Source: Streptomyces sp. TLI_053 (lineage in GTDB: Bacteria; Actinomycetota; Actinomycetes; Streptomycetales; Streptomycetaceae). From it: DNA of 64,000 nucleotides. The DNA is taken from assembly GCF_900105395.1 (NCBI RefSeq), contig NZ_LT629775.1, forward strand, positions 5,044,001 through 5,108,000, in the 5' to 3' direction. The notes under the pieces are model-generated. The model was not told the DNA's origin. It was given only the letters and a program-made list of their open reading frames with translations, and did no database searches. Numbering within the stretch: position 1 is the first letter of the stretch; every line of letters starts with the position of its first letter. Below, piece after piece: positions 52,668 through 61,102 of this stretch. The position numbers and the translations under genes were made by a program.

Positions 52668-52787
52668 ATGGCTCGAACGTGCGGTCGGGGGCTTGACCTC
52701 GTCGCCGCTTTGGCCGATGACTGGGGTGTGGAACTCATCGGGGTGTGCGGCAAGGCGGTCCGGGCCGTGGCGGCGGTCGATCGCTGA
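52668..52787 (+). pseudogene. Remnant of an RsbW-like ATP-binding protein (C-terminus only)
   Basis: In the frame ending at 52787 the last 37 residues (CGRGLDLVAALADDWGVELI, then GVCGKAVRAVAAVDR) match the C-terminal G2-box end of streptomycete HATPase_c_2 regulators, which usually reads GRGL-LV-ALADRWGV...GKTVWA. No N-box or G1 box can be found upstream in any plus-strand frame, so the gene appears truncated. The upstream 52369-52667 region shows no convincing gene. Its position beside DUF397 fits the usual DUF397/ATP-binding locus. Confidence 0.5.
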
Positions 52788-52912
52788 TGGCCGTGGTGTT
52801 GCTGACGGGCCTGTTGGTCTCGGTGGTCTTCGTCGGGGTGGTGGCGCAGATCATCGCGACCCGTCAGCCGCGCGAGAGACACCTGACCAAGCGGGACCTC
52901 GCCGACAAGTAG
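52787..52912 (+). CDS. Small single-span membrane protein (41 aa)
   Basis: Encodes MAVVLLTGLLVSVVFVGVVA then QIIATRQPRERHLTKRDLAD and a final Lys. One hydrophobic helix is followed by a basic cytoplasmic tail, a sensible topology for a short membrane protein. The ATG overlaps the stop codon of the ATP-binding-protein remnant (TGATG), which would give translational coupling. It ends 3 bp from the convergent acetyltransferase stop. Function unknown. Confidence 0.45.
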   Translation: MAVVLLTGLLVSVVFVGVVAQIIATRQPRERHLTKRDLADK

Positions 52913-52915
52913 CGC

Positions 52916-53518
52916 TCAGCCCGCGGCGAGCCGCTGCTCCAGCCGGTCCTTCGCGGCCGGCCACTCCTCGCGCAGCATCGAGAAGTACGCGGTGTCGCGC
53001 CAGACGCCGGTGGCACGCCGCTTCTCGCGCCGGTGGACGCCCTCGAACTGCGCGCCCAGCCGCTGGATCGCGTTGCGCGAGCGGTCGTTGAGCGCGTCGG
53101 TCTTCCAGAACACCCGGCCCATCCCCAGCTCCTCGAAGGCGTGGACGAGCAGCAGCAGCTTGGCCTCGGTGTTCACCGCCGTGCGCCACACCGACCGCGC
53201 GTACCAGGTGCCGCCGATCTCGACCAGCTCGTCCTCCGCGTCGAACGCGTAGTAGCCGGTGACGCCGACGGCCCGCCCGCTCGCGAGCTCGATCACGGCG
53301 AACTTCACGGCGTTCCCGGCCGCCACCTCGCCGAGCCGGACGTCCAGGATCGCGCCCAGCTCCTCCTCCGACCCGGGCGCGCTGAACGGGACCCAGCGCC
53401 ACACCTCGGGGTCCGGGCCGACGGTGTCCCACAGGTCGGACAGGTGCCGGCGGTCCAGCGGCTCCAGACGGATGTGGCGGCCGGTGAGGGTGGTGGGGGA
53501 GGGAAGCTTCGCGGTCAT
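52916..53518 (-). CDS. GNAT-family N-acetyltransferase (RimJ/RimL-like)
   Basis: A 200-residue acetyltransferase. HIRLEPLDRRHLSDLWDTVG opens the Acetyltransf_3 domain; IGGTWYARSVWRTAVNTEAK gives the acetyl-CoA-binding beta4/P-loop region and KTDALNDRSRNAIQRLGAQF the conserved Asn-Ser/Arg helix. Members acetylate protein N-termini, ribosomal proteins, antibiotics or small amines. AT-rich TGCA repeats upstream suggest specific regulation. The substrate is unknown. Confidence 0.9.
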   Translation of the reverse strand: MTAKLPSPTTLTGRHIRLEPLDRRHLSDLWDTVGPDPEVWRWVPFSAPGSEEELGAILDVRLGEVAAGNAVKFAVIELASGRAVGVTGYYAFDAEDELVEIGGTWYARSVWRTAVNTEAKLLLLVHAFEELGMGRVFWKTDALNDRSRNAIQRLGAQFEGVHRREKRRATGVWRDTAYFSMLREEWPAAKDRLEQRLAAG

Positions 53519-53538
53519 GATCGAAAGGTAACCCTTGA

Positions 53539-53574
53539 ATGCACTAGATGCAACGAACAGCTGCCTTAGTGCAA
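53539..53574 (-). promoter_or_regulatory. Operator candidate upstream of the acetyltransferase
   Basis: On the minus strand TTGCATCTAGTGCAT (53539-53553) is a near-palindrome, and TTGCACTAA (53566-53574) repeats a half-site 13 bp further upstream. The patch is AT-rich and starts 21 bp before the ATG. No regulator gene is adjacent. Confidence 0.45.
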
Positions 53575-53594
53575 AAGCCCCCGGCCAGCGGAAA

Positions 53595-53620
53595 GGCCCC
53601 GCGGGAGAACCCGCGGGGCC
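53595..53620. terminator. Terminator after purA
   Basis: Perfect 11-bp stem (53595-53605 with 53610-53620) and AGAA loop, 33 bases past the purA stop codon. Confidence 0.85.
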
Positions 53621-53652
53621 CTGCTCGGCCGGCCGTGAGGCAGCCGTGAGGC

Positions 53653-54936
53653 CTAGACGAACGAGTTGATCTGGATCGTCTCGTACCGGCCCGGGCCGAC
53701 GCCGATGGCGGAGATCGGGGCGCCCGACATCTCCTCCAGCGCCTTCACGTACGCCTGGGCGTTCTTCGGCAGCTCGGCGAAGGTCTTCGCCCCGCTGATG
53801 TCCTCGGTCCAGCCCGGCAGCGTCTCGTAGATCGGCTTCGCGTGGTGGAAGTCCGACTGGTTGTACGGCAGCTCCTCGACCCGGCGGCCGTCGATCTCGT
53901 ACGCGACGCAGACCGGGATCTGCTCCCAGCCGGTCAGCACGTCCAGCTTGGTGAGGAAGAAGTCGGTGAGGCCGTTGACCCGGGTCGCGTAGCGGGCGAT
54001 CACCGCGTCGAACCAGCCGCAGCGGCGGTCACGGCCGGTGGTGACACCGCGCTCGCCGCCGATCCGGCGCAGCGCCTCGCCGTCCTCGTCCAGCAGCTCG
54101 GTCGGGAACGGGCCGGAGCCGACGCGGGTGGTGTAGGCCTTGAGGATGCCGATGACCCGGTCGATCTTGGTGGGGCCGATGCCGGAACCGGTGCAGGCGC
54201 CGCCCGAGGTCGGGTTGCTGGAGGTGACGAACGGGTACGTGCCGTGGTCGACGTCCAGCAGGGTGCCCTGGCCGCCCTCGAGCAGGACGACCTTGCCGGC
54301 CTTCAGCGCCTCGTCCAGGACCAGGGTGGTGTCGGCCAGGAACGGCTTGATCTTGTCCGCGTAGCCGAGGTACTCCTCGAGCACCAGCTCGGCGGGGATC
54401 GCGCGGCGGTTGTAGAGCTTGACCAGGAGCTGGTTCTTGTCGTGCAGCGCCGCTTCGATCTTCTGCTGGAGGATCGACTCGTCGAAGAGGTCCTGCACCC
54501 GGATGCCGACGCGGTTGATCTTGTCCGCGTAGGTCGGGCCGATGCCGCGGCCGGTGGTGCCGATCCGGCGCTTGCCGAGGAAGCGCTCGGTGACCTTGTC
54601 CAGGGTGCGGTGGTACGGCGTGATCAGGTGGGCGTTGCCCGAGATCAGCAGCTTGGAGGTGTCGATGCCGCGCTCGTCCAGGCCGCTGAGCTCGGAGAGC
54701 AGCACACCCGGGTCGATCACGACGCCGTTGCCGATGACCGGCGTGACGTTCGGGCTGAGGATGCCGGAAGGCAGGAGGTGCAGCGCGTACTTCTGGTCGC
54801 CGATGACCACCGTGTGACCGGCGTTGTTGCCGCCCTGGTAGCGGACGACGTAGTCGACGGAGCCGCCGAGGAGGTCGGTCGCCTTCCCCTTGCCCTCGTC
54901 TCCCCACTGAGCGCCAACGAGCACGAGTGCCGGCAC
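53653..54936 (-). CDS. purA: Adenylosuccinate synthetase
   Basis: A 427-residue cytoplasmic enzyme that converts IMP, aspartate and GTP to adenylosuccinate, the first committed step to AMP. The N-terminal GTP loop is GAQWGDEGKGK, the catalytic Asp/His region is GGNNAGHTV, the IMP-binding region holds GTTGRGIGPTYADK and the base-specificity segment is TKLDVLTGWEQIPVCV. Length and ends are canonical. Its leader, shared with the divergent lipid kinase gene, contains a hairpin. Confidence 0.98.
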   Translation of the reverse strand: MPALVLVGAQWGDEGKGKATDLLGGSVDYVVRYQGGNNAGHTVVIGDQKYALHLLPSGILSPNVTPVIGNGVVIDPGVLLSELSGLDERGIDTSKLLISGNAHLITPYHRTLDKVTERFLGKRRIGTTGRGIGPTYADKINRVGIRVQDLFDESILQQKIEAALHDKNQLLVKLYNRRAIPAELVLEEYLGYADKIKPFLADTTLVLDEALKAGKVVLLEGGQGTLLDVDHGTYPFVTSSNPTSGGACTGSGIGPTKIDRVIGILKAYTTRVGSGPFPTELLDEDGEALRRIGGERGVTTGRDRRCGWFDAVIARYATRVNGLTDFFLTKLDVLTGWEQIPVCVAYEIDGRRVEELPYNQSDFHHAKPIYETLPGWTEDISGAKTFAELPKNAQAYVKALEEMSGAPISAIGVGPGRYETIQINSFV

Positions 54937-54999
54937 AGGCGTACACCCCTTCCGGTTGGGGCATCCTGCGTAGGCCGCAGTCTGCCCCGAGATAGACGA

Positions 55000-55027
55000 A
55001 GCCCCTGGCGCAATAGCGCAAGGGGCT
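55000..55027. other. Hairpin in the purA / lipid-kinase divergent region
   Basis: AGCCCCT...AGGGGCT (55000-55006 with 55021-55027) plus an inner GCGC/GCGC pair and one mismatch. It lies 64 bases upstream of the purA start and 36 upstream of the kinase GTG. It could act as a leader structure or protein site; its role is unknown. Confidence 0.45.
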
Positions 55028-55062
55028 CTTGCACCGAGAGATTACCTGAGGAAGGACCGGTT

Positions 55063-56016
55063 GTGTCGTCCCTGTCCACGCCCGCAACCGGCGGCCCGGA
55101 GCCGCTTCTCCTGCTCCTCGACCCGGCGGCCCGGCAGTCCGACGGGGAGTCGGTGCGGATCGCGAAGGACGTTCTCTCCGGTGGGACGGACGTCAAGGTG
55201 GCCTGTCCGGAGACGCCTTCCGAGCTCGATCGGGTGCTTTCGCACCGGGGCCGGAGGCGACCGGTGGTGATCGGTTCCGACCTCGCGCTGCAACGGGTGC
55301 TCCAAGCGCTGTACCGCCAACGCGAGCTGGGCGCCGACCCGGTGGGCCTGGTGCCGGTCGGCCGGCCGGAGGAGCTGGCGGCGGCCCGGGTGCTCGGGGT
55401 GCCGGGCGCGCCGGTCGCCGCGGCGCGCGCCGTGCTGACCGGCGCCGCCCGGAAGCTGGACCTGCTGGTGGACGACGGCGGCGGGGTGGCGCTCGGAGGG
55501 GTGCGGATCTCGGGCGGCGGGACGCGGCGCCCGGCGGGCCGTCCCGGCGGATGGCGTTCGCTATGGGCGAAACTGGCTGCGGCCGAGCAGGCGACCGCAC
55601 TCACCCCGGAACCGACCGGTGCGGGCGCCGGACCGGACGAGGCCGGCGGGAGCGCCCGGGCCGGCCGGAGCGGACCGACCGGCCGGCCGGAGCGGGTCGA
55701 GCCGGCCAGGGGCGAGCACAGCGCCCGGCTGCGGGTCGAGGCCGACGGCCGGCTGCTCGCCGACGTGCACCGGCCGGTCCGGGTGGTCCAGGTGACCCTG
55801 CCCTCCGGCGCGGCCGCCGGCGAGGGCGTGATGGAGATCGTGGTCCGCGCCCCGGGCGCCCTGCTGCGCGCCCGGGCCGCCAGCATCTCGGTGGCCGGCC
55901 GGGGCTTCGGCTACGAGGCGGACGGGCGCCCGGTCGGCCCGGTGCGGGCCCGCACCTGGACGGTCCACGCCGGCTGCTGGGGGCTGCTGCTGCCGGTCAC
56001 CCAGGACGCCCCCTAG
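55063..56016 (+). CDS. Diacylglycerol/lipid kinase-like protein
   Basis: A 317-residue protein resembling the DAGK-catalytic/YegS-type family of streptomycetes. The N-terminal nucleotide-binding half includes LLLLDPAARQSDGESVRIAK and RRPVVIGSDLALQRVLQALY. A disordered Pro/Ala/Gly linker (about residues 160-215) leads to the beta-sandwich C-terminal half. The canonical GGDGT motif is replaced by VVIGSDLAL, so catalysis may be impaired or altered. The GTG at 55063 has GAGGAAGG 7-14 bases upstream. Divergent from purA. Confidence 0.72.
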   Translation: MSSLSTPATGGPEPLLLLLDPAARQSDGESVRIAKDVLSGGTDVKVACPETPSELDRVLSHRGRRRPVVIGSDLALQRVLQALYRQRELGADPVGLVPVGRPEELAAARVLGVPGAPVAAARAVLTGAARKLDLLVDDGGGVALGGVRISGGGTRRPAGRPGGWRSLWAKLAAAEQATALTPEPTGAGAGPDEAGGSARAGRSGPTGRPERVEPARGEHSARLRVEADGRLLADVHRPVRVVQVTLPSGAAAGEGVMEIVVRAPGALLRARAASISVAGRGFGYEADGRPVGPVRARTWTVHAGCWGLLLPVTQDAP

Positions 56017-56320
56017 CTGTCCCTGAGTCACACCCGGGCCGCCCCCGCCCCCTCCCCGCCCCGTCGGCGCGGCCCGTTGCGCCGGGTGAGCAGGCTCACG
56101 TTGGGCGAACGGCGGACCAACGCCGGGCGAAGCGCCCGCCGCGCGCGGAACACGCCAACGGGCGCGAACCACAAGGGCAAGCGCGCGGCCGCCGGGTCCG
56201 GGAGCGCCGAAACCCGGGCCTGGTAAGGGGTTTTGTCTACGCGCGTTACCCGGAGCGGCCCGCGCGACAGCGGCCGCCCGGGGTCCGGAAGGCCGGGCCG
56301 ACTGTCCTAGACTCGAAGGC
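56017..56320. other. Gene-free region upstream of purF
   Basis: No supported gene on either strand in 304 bp. A short dyad CGGGCG-aag-CGCCCG-like element lies near 56125. This region must hold the purF promoter but no convincing -35/-10 or PurR-type box is visible. Confidence 0.4.
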
Positions 56321-57904
56321 GTGCCACGTGGTGACGGAAGACTCAACCACGATCTTCTTCCCGGCGAGAAAGGCCCCCAGGACGCTTGCGGCGTCTTCGG
56401 TGTCTGGGCTCCCGGCGAGGAGGTCGCCAAGCTCACGTTCTTCGGCCTTTACGCCCTGCAGCACCGCGGTCAGGAATCCGCGGGCATCGCAGTGAGCAAT
56501 GGCTCCCAGATTCTCGTCTTCAAGGACATGGGACTCGTCTCCCAGGTCTTCGACGAGGCCTCCCTGGGGTCGTTGCACGGGCATATCGCCGTCGGACACG
56601 CCCGCTACTCGACCACCGGTTCCTCGGTCTGGGAGAACGCCCAGCCGACCTTCCGGGCGACCGTGCACGGCTCCCTGGCCCTCGGTCACAACGGAAACCT
56701 GGTGAACACCGCCGAACTGGCGGCCATGGTCGCCGAACTCCCCGGCGAGGAGCACGTCTCCCGCTCCGGGCGGTCGGCCGCGACCAACGACACCGACCTG
56801 GTGACCGCGCTGCTCGCCGGCCACCCGGACCTCTCCATCGAGGAGACGGCCAAGGTCGTCCTGCCCAAGGTGAAGGGCGCGTTCTCGCTCGTCTTCATGG
56901 ACGAGAACACGCTCTACGCCGCCCGCGACCCGCAGGGCATCCGCCCGCTGGTCCTGGGCCGGCTGGAGCGCGGCTGGGTGGTCGCCTCCGAGACGGCGGC
57001 GCTGGACATCTGCGGCGCCTCCTTCATCCGCGAGGTCGAACCCGGCGAGCTCATCGCCATCGACGAGAACGGCATGCGGACCTCCCGCTTCGCCGAGGCC
57101 AAGCCCAAGGGCTGCGTCTTCGAGTACGTCTACCTCGCCCGCCCCGACACCTCCATCGCCGGCCGCAACGTGCACCTCTCCCGGGTGGAGATGGGCCGCC
57201 GCCTGGCGAAGGAGGCCCCGGTCGAGGCCGACCTGGTGATAGCGACCCCCGAGTCCGGCACCCCGGCCGCGATCGGCTACGCCGAGGCCAGCGGGATCCC
57301 GTACGGCTCCGGCCTGGTGAAGAACGCCTACGTCGGCCGCACCTTCATCCAGCCCAGCCAGACCATCCGCCAGCTCGGCATCCGGCTGAAGCTGAACCCG
57401 CTGCGCGAGGTCATCCAGGGCAAGCGCCTGGTCGTCGTGGACGACTCGATCGTCCGCGGCAACACCCAGCGCGCGCTGGTGAAGATGCTCCGCGAGGCGG
57501 GCGCGGCCGAGGTCCACATCCGGATCTCCTCCCCGCCGGTCAAGTGGCCGTGCTTCTTCGGCATCGACTTCGCGACCCGCGCGGAGCTGATCGCCAACGG
57601 CATGACCATCGAGGAGATCGGCCGCACCCTCGGCGCGGACTCGCTCTCCTACATCTCGATCGACGGCATGATCGAGGCCACCAAGCAGCCGAAGGACCGG
57701 CTCTGCCGGGCCTGCTTCGACGGCGAGTACCCGATGGAGCTGCCCGACCCGGCGCTGCTCGGCAAGCTCCTGCTGGAGGCCGAGATCAAGGGCGGCCAGC
57801 AGGCCCCCGCGGTCCGCGGCAAGCCGACCAGCGGCAGCGACCTGGACGGCGTCCAGTCGCTGCTCGGCGGGGCGGGCGCGGCCGACGCGCTGCGCCGCCC
57901 GTAA
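56321..57904 (+). CDS. purF: Amidophosphoribosyltransferase
   Basis: A 527-residue Ntn-type glutamine amidotransferase catalysing the first step of purine synthesis (PRPP to phosphoribosylamine). A 22-residue propeptide precedes the nucleophile Cys23 (DACGVFGVW), followed by LYALQHRGQESAGIAVSNG. The PRPP loop in the C-terminal domain is VVVDDSIVRGNT. Cys residues near the C-terminus (LCRACFDGEYP) match the Fe-S ligands of the Gram-positive class. The GTG start is set by the propeptide length. It is followed by purM, with a hairpin between. Confidence 0.97.
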   Translation: MPRGDGRLNHDLLPGEKGPQDACGVFGVWAPGEEVAKLTFFGLYALQHRGQESAGIAVSNGSQILVFKDMGLVSQVFDEASLGSLHGHIAVGHARYSTTGSSVWENAQPTFRATVHGSLALGHNGNLVNTAELAAMVAELPGEEHVSRSGRSAATNDTDLVTALLAGHPDLSIEETAKVVLPKVKGAFSLVFMDENTLYAARDPQGIRPLVLGRLERGWVVASETAALDICGASFIREVEPGELIAIDENGMRTSRFAEAKPKGCVFEYVYLARPDTSIAGRNVHLSRVEMGRRLAKEAPVEADLVIATPESGTPAAIGYAEASGIPYGSGLVKNAYVGRTFIQPSQTIRQLGIRLKLNPLREVIQGKRLVVVDDSIVRGNTQRALVKMLREAGAAEVHIRISSPPVKWPCFFGIDFATRAELIANGMTIEEIGRTLGADSLSYISIDGMIEATKQPKDRLCRACFDGEYPMELPDPALLGKLLLEAEIKGGQQAPAVRGKPTSGSDLDGVQSLLGGAGAADALRRP

Positions 57905-57911
57905 GAACCCT

Positions 57912-57942
57912 CGGTGGGGTCCCGCGATCCGGGACCCCACCG
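57912..57942 (+). terminator. Hairpin between purF and purM
   Basis: Perfect 12-bp stem (57912-57923 with 57931-57942, 7-base loop), 8 bases after the purF stop and 43 before the purM GTG. The two genes face the same way, so it may be a partial terminator or mRNA-processing element that lowers purM relative to purF. Confidence 0.7.
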
Positions 57943-57984
57943 CTGTTCCGTCCCCCACCACAGACCCGAAAGGGCCGCACAGCA

Positions 57985-59070
57985 GTGACTACCGACCAGA
58001 ACGGTGCCACCTACGCCGCCGCCGGCGTCGACATCGAGGCGGGCGACCGCGCCGTCGAGCTCATGAAGCAGTGGGTGAAGAAGGCCAACCGCCCCGAGGT
58101 CGTCGGCGGTCTCGGCGGCTTCGCCGGCCTCTTCGACGTCTCCGCCCTCAAGAACTACGAGCGGCCGCTGCTGGCCTCGGCCACCGACGGGGTGGGGACC
58201 AAGGTGGCCATCGCGGCCGCCATGGACAAGCACGACACGATCGGCCACGACCTGGTCGGCATGGTCGTCGACGACATCGTGGTCTGCGGCGCCGAGCCGC
58301 TGTTCATGACCGACTACATCTGCGTCGGCAAGGTCGTCCCGGAGCGGGTCGCCGCGATCGTCAAGGGCATCGCCGAGGGCTGCGCCCTGGCCGGCTGCGC
58401 CCTGGTCGGCGGCGAGACCGCCGAGCACCCGGGCCTGCTCGGGCCGGACGAGTACGACGTCGCGGGCGCCGGTACCGGTGTGGTCGAGGCGGACGCGCTG
58501 CTGGGCGCCGAGCGGGTCCGGGCCGGCGACGTGGTGATCGCGATGGCCGCCTCCGGTCTGCACTCCAACGGCTACTCGCTGGTCCGCCACGTGCTGCTGA
58601 ACCAGGCCGGCTGGAAGCTGGACCGCAAGGTCGAGGAGTTCGGCCGCACCCTCGGCGAGGAGCTGCTCGAGCCGACCCGGATCTACTCGCTGGACTGCCT
58701 GGCGCTGATCCGGGCCGCCGAGGTGCACGCCTTCTCGCACGTCACCGGCGGCGGCCTGGCGGCCAACCTGGCGCGGGTGGTCCCGGCCGGGCTGCACGCC
58801 CGCCTGGACCGCGGCACCTGGACCCCGCTGCCGGTCTTCCGGACCGTCGCGGAGGTCGGCAAGGTGGCCACCCTGGAGATCGAGAAGACGCTGAACATGG
58901 GCGTCGGCATGGTCGCGGTCGTCCCGCCGCACTCGGTGGACACCGTGCTGTCGGTCCTGGAGGACCGCGGCGTGGAGTCCTGGGTGCTCGGCGACATCGT
59001 CGACCGCACCGCCGAGCACGCGGACGGCGCGGCCCTCTACAACGCCTACGAGGGCTTCGCGGCCGGCTGA
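57985..59070 (+). CDS. purM: Phosphoribosylformylglycinamidine cyclo-ligase (AIR synthetase)
   Basis: A 361-residue ATP-dependent enzyme that closes the imidazole ring in purine synthesis. Diagnostic segments: TYAAAGVDIEAGDRAVELMK, LLASATDGVGTKVAIA, HDLVGMVVDDIVVCGAEPLF, LVGGETAEHPG and HVTGGGLAANLARVVP. The GTG at 57985 follows AAAGG about 11 bases upstream. It is downstream of purF in an apparent operon and ends with its own terminator. Confidence 0.97.
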   Translation: MTTDQNGATYAAAGVDIEAGDRAVELMKQWVKKANRPEVVGGLGGFAGLFDVSALKNYERPLLASATDGVGTKVAIAAAMDKHDTIGHDLVGMVVDDIVVCGAEPLFMTDYICVGKVVPERVAAIVKGIAEGCALAGCALVGGETAEHPGLLGPDEYDVAGAGTGVVEADALLGAERVRAGDVVIAMAASGLHSNGYSLVRHVLLNQAGWKLDRKVEEFGRTLGEELLEPTRIYSLDCLALIRAAEVHAFSHVTGGGLAANLARVVPAGLHARLDRGTWTPLPVFRTVAEVGKVATLEIEKTLNMGVGMVAVVPPHSVDTVLSVLEDRGVESWVLGDIVDRTAEHADGAALYNAYEGFAAG

Positions 59071-59093
59071 GCACGGGGAACGCGAACACGAGG

Positions 59094-59124
59094 AGGCCCC
59101 GTCGGCAGCGAGCCGGCGGGGCCT
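59094..59124. terminator. Terminator after purM
   Basis: 12-bp stem with one G-T pair (59094-59105 with 59113-59124), 23 bases beyond the purM stop. Short direct repeats of CTTCG-plus-GC follow up to about 59200. Confidence 0.75.
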
Positions 59125-59307
59125 TCGTGCAGGGTCTTCGCGCGGACCTTCGCGCAGGGTCCCGGGAAGGGGCTTCGGGCGGGTCTTCGGGCGGGGCCGC
59201 CGCCGAGGCGGGTGCGGGGCCTTCCGGCGGGCCGCCGCGAGAGTGCGGGAACGCCGAAGACCGGCCTGGTGCGCTGGGCACCTGGCCGGTCGGGTCGGAC
59301 TGGGAGA

Positions 59308-59568
59308 CTACGCGCGACGGCGGGCCTGGGAGGGCCCGGTACCCGACTCGGCGTCATCGTCCTCGTCGTCATCGGCGTAACGAGCCGCGTACTCCGCGTA
59401 GGGATCGTCGTCCTCCTCGTCCTCCTCGATCGGCTCCGGCTCGATCGGGGAGGTGGAGGGCGATACGCCCAGCTCGCTGGAGAGACGATTGGCGTCGAAC
59501 CCGCCGCTGTTGTACTTCAGCTCGCGGGCGACCTTCGTCTGCTTGGCCTTGGCCCGGCCGCGCCCCAT
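59308..59568 (-). CDS. DUF3073-family protein
   Basis: An 86-residue actinobacterial protein. The invariant N-terminus is MGRGRAKAKQTKVARELKYN; a strongly acidic tail follows (IEEDEEDDDPYAEYAARY, then ADDDEDDDAES) with a basic end. The highly charged halves suggest nucleic-acid or ribosome association, but no function is established. Its place between purM and valine dehydrogenase is conserved in Streptomyces as far as I recall. Confidence 0.9.
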   Translation of the reverse strand: MGRGRAKAKQTKVARELKYNSGGFDANRLSSELGVSPSTSPIEPEPIEEDEEDDDPYAEYAARYADDDEDDDAESGTGPSQARRRA

Positions 59569-59941
59569 GGGTCGACCCCCTCAACGATGGGGCTCACGGC
59601 CCCGAGTCTGACACGTGTTCATGATCAAGAGCGGCCTGCCCGAATGGGGAGGACCGTCCCTTGGAGCATTAACGGTACCTGTTTCTGCCGCTGGACGGTA
59701 CGTCGTCGGTGTGACGTGGCGCGCACCGGCCGCACCCGCGACCAGGTCGTCCCAGGTCAGGGGAGGTTTTGCGGCTTTCTGCACGCTGTCCGGAGGTGTC
59801 TCGGGTCCGTTGTTCCCGGATCGATTATCCCCCCTAGGGGGGCTTCGGATCACCCGATCGGAGGCAGAATCGAGAATCCGGTTCCACATCGTGATGCGCG
59901 GGGGACGGCGCCCGGCCGCCCCCCGCGCGCACCGGTCCGGA
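59569..59941. other. Gene-free region between vdh and DUF3073
   Basis: A 373-bp stretch without a supported gene. It contains the palindrome CCCCCCTAGGGGGG near 59829-59842 and two ACGGTACxT elements near 59670 and 59695. It should include the DUF3073 promoter and the vdh terminator, but neither is certain. Confidence 0.4.
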
Positions 59942-61102
59942 TCAGCCCCGGCGGGCCGTCGGCAGCAGCACCGAGCGCAGCGCGCTGATCTCGCGCATCC
60001 GCTTCTCGGCGAGACGGTCGGCCGCGACGGCCGGCGGCACGCCGTCGGAGGCGGCCCGGGTGAAGATCTCCAGGGTGGTGTCGAAGATCTTCGTCGCCTT
60101 GTTCTTGGCGCGCTCGAAGTTGAAGCCGTCGATCTCGTCGGCGACCTGGATGACACCGCCGGAGTTCACCAGGTAGTCCGGGGCGTAGAGCAGGCCGCGG
60201 TCGGCGAGGTCCTTCTCGACGCCCGGGTGGGCCAGCTGGTTGTTGGCGGCACCGCAGACGACGGAGGTGCCGAACTCGCCCAGCGCGGCCACGGTGTCGT
60301 CGGTCAGGGCGCCCCCGAGCGCGCAGGGGGCGTAGACGTCCAGCTTGGCCTGGAGCAGCGCGGCGGTGTCGGCGACGACCTCCACCTCCGGGTGGGCGGC
60401 CCGCACGCGGTTGACGGCGGCCTCGAAGGGGTCGGTGACGACCACGACGGCGCCGTCCGCGACCAGGTGGCCGACGAGGTAGTGGCCGACCTTGCCGACG
60501 CCGGCGACGCCCACGCGCTTGCCGCGCAGGGTCGGCTGGCCCCAGCGGGCCTGGGCGGAGGCGCGCATGCCCTGGAAGACGCCGAAGGCGGTCAGGATCG
60601 AGGAGTCCCCGGCGCCGCCGTTCTCGGGCGAGCGACCGGTGACGAACTCGGTCTCGCGCGCCACGACGTCCATGTCCTGGACGTAGGTGCCCACGTCGCA
60701 GGCGGTGATGTAGCGGCCGCGCAGCGACTCGACGAAGCGCCCGTAGGCGCGGAGCATCGCCTCGTTCTTGTCCTTGTTCGGGTCGCCGATGATGACGGCC
60801 TTGCCGCCGCCGAGGTCGAGGCCGGCGAGCGCGTTCTTGTAGGACATGCCGCGGGAGAGGTTGAGCGCGTCCTCCAGCGCCGCCTCCTCGGAGGCGTACG
60901 GGAAGAACCGGGTGCCGCCGAGGGCCGGGCCGAGGGCGGTGGAGTGGACGGCGATGATCGCCTTCAGTCCGGAGGAGCGGTCGTGGCAGAACACGACCTG
61001 CTCGTGGCCGTCGCCGGTGGCGCCGTCCTGGGAGTTGCCGAAGATCCTGCCGAGCACGCCGGGTGCGGAGTGCGTGGTGGCGGCGGTCTGTACGTCGGTC
61101 AC
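59942..61102 (-). CDS. vdh: Valine (branched-chain amino acid) dehydrogenase
   Basis: A 386-residue NAD-dependent oxidative deaminase of the Glu/Leu/Phe/Val dehydrogenase family. It feeds branched-chain amino acids into acyl-CoA precursors used for polyketides in Streptomyces. The catalytic Lys lies in GLDLGGGKAVIIGDP with ALGGTRFFPYASEEAALEDA before it. The NAD motif is GVAGVGKVGHYLVGHLVADGA and the C-terminal substrate region includes GAANNQLAHP. A GTG at 61102 has GGAG 9 bases upstream. Monocistronic. Confidence 0.95.
   Translation of the reverse strand: MTDVQTAATTHSAPGVLGRIFGNSQDGATGDGHEQVVFCHDRSSGLKAIIAVHSTALGPALGGTRFFPYASEEAALEDALNLSRGMSYKNALAGLDLGGGKAVIIGDPNKDKNEAMLRAYGRFVESLRGRYITACDVGTYVQDMDVVARETEFVTGRSPENGGAGDSSILTAFGVFQGMRASAQARWGQPTLRGKRVGVAGVGKVGHYLVGHLVADGAVVVVTDPFEAAVNRVRAAHPEVEVVADTAALLQAKLDVYAPCALGGALTDDTVAALGEFGTSVVCGAANNQLAHPGVEKDLADRGLLYAPDYLVNSGGVIQVADEIDGFNFERAKNKATKIFDTTLEIFTRAASDGVPPAVAADRLAEKRMREISALRSVLLPTARRG

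Noticed and set aside
49841..53091. Open frames of over 1000 codons on both strands across metG
   Set aside because: Low-complexity Arg/Gly/Pro translations antisense or out of frame to metG, with no recognisable domain.
59120..59240. Repeat-rich stretch after purM as a gene or mobile element
   Set aside because: Short degenerate CTTCG-plus-GC repeats only; no terminal inverted repeats, transposase or coding signal.
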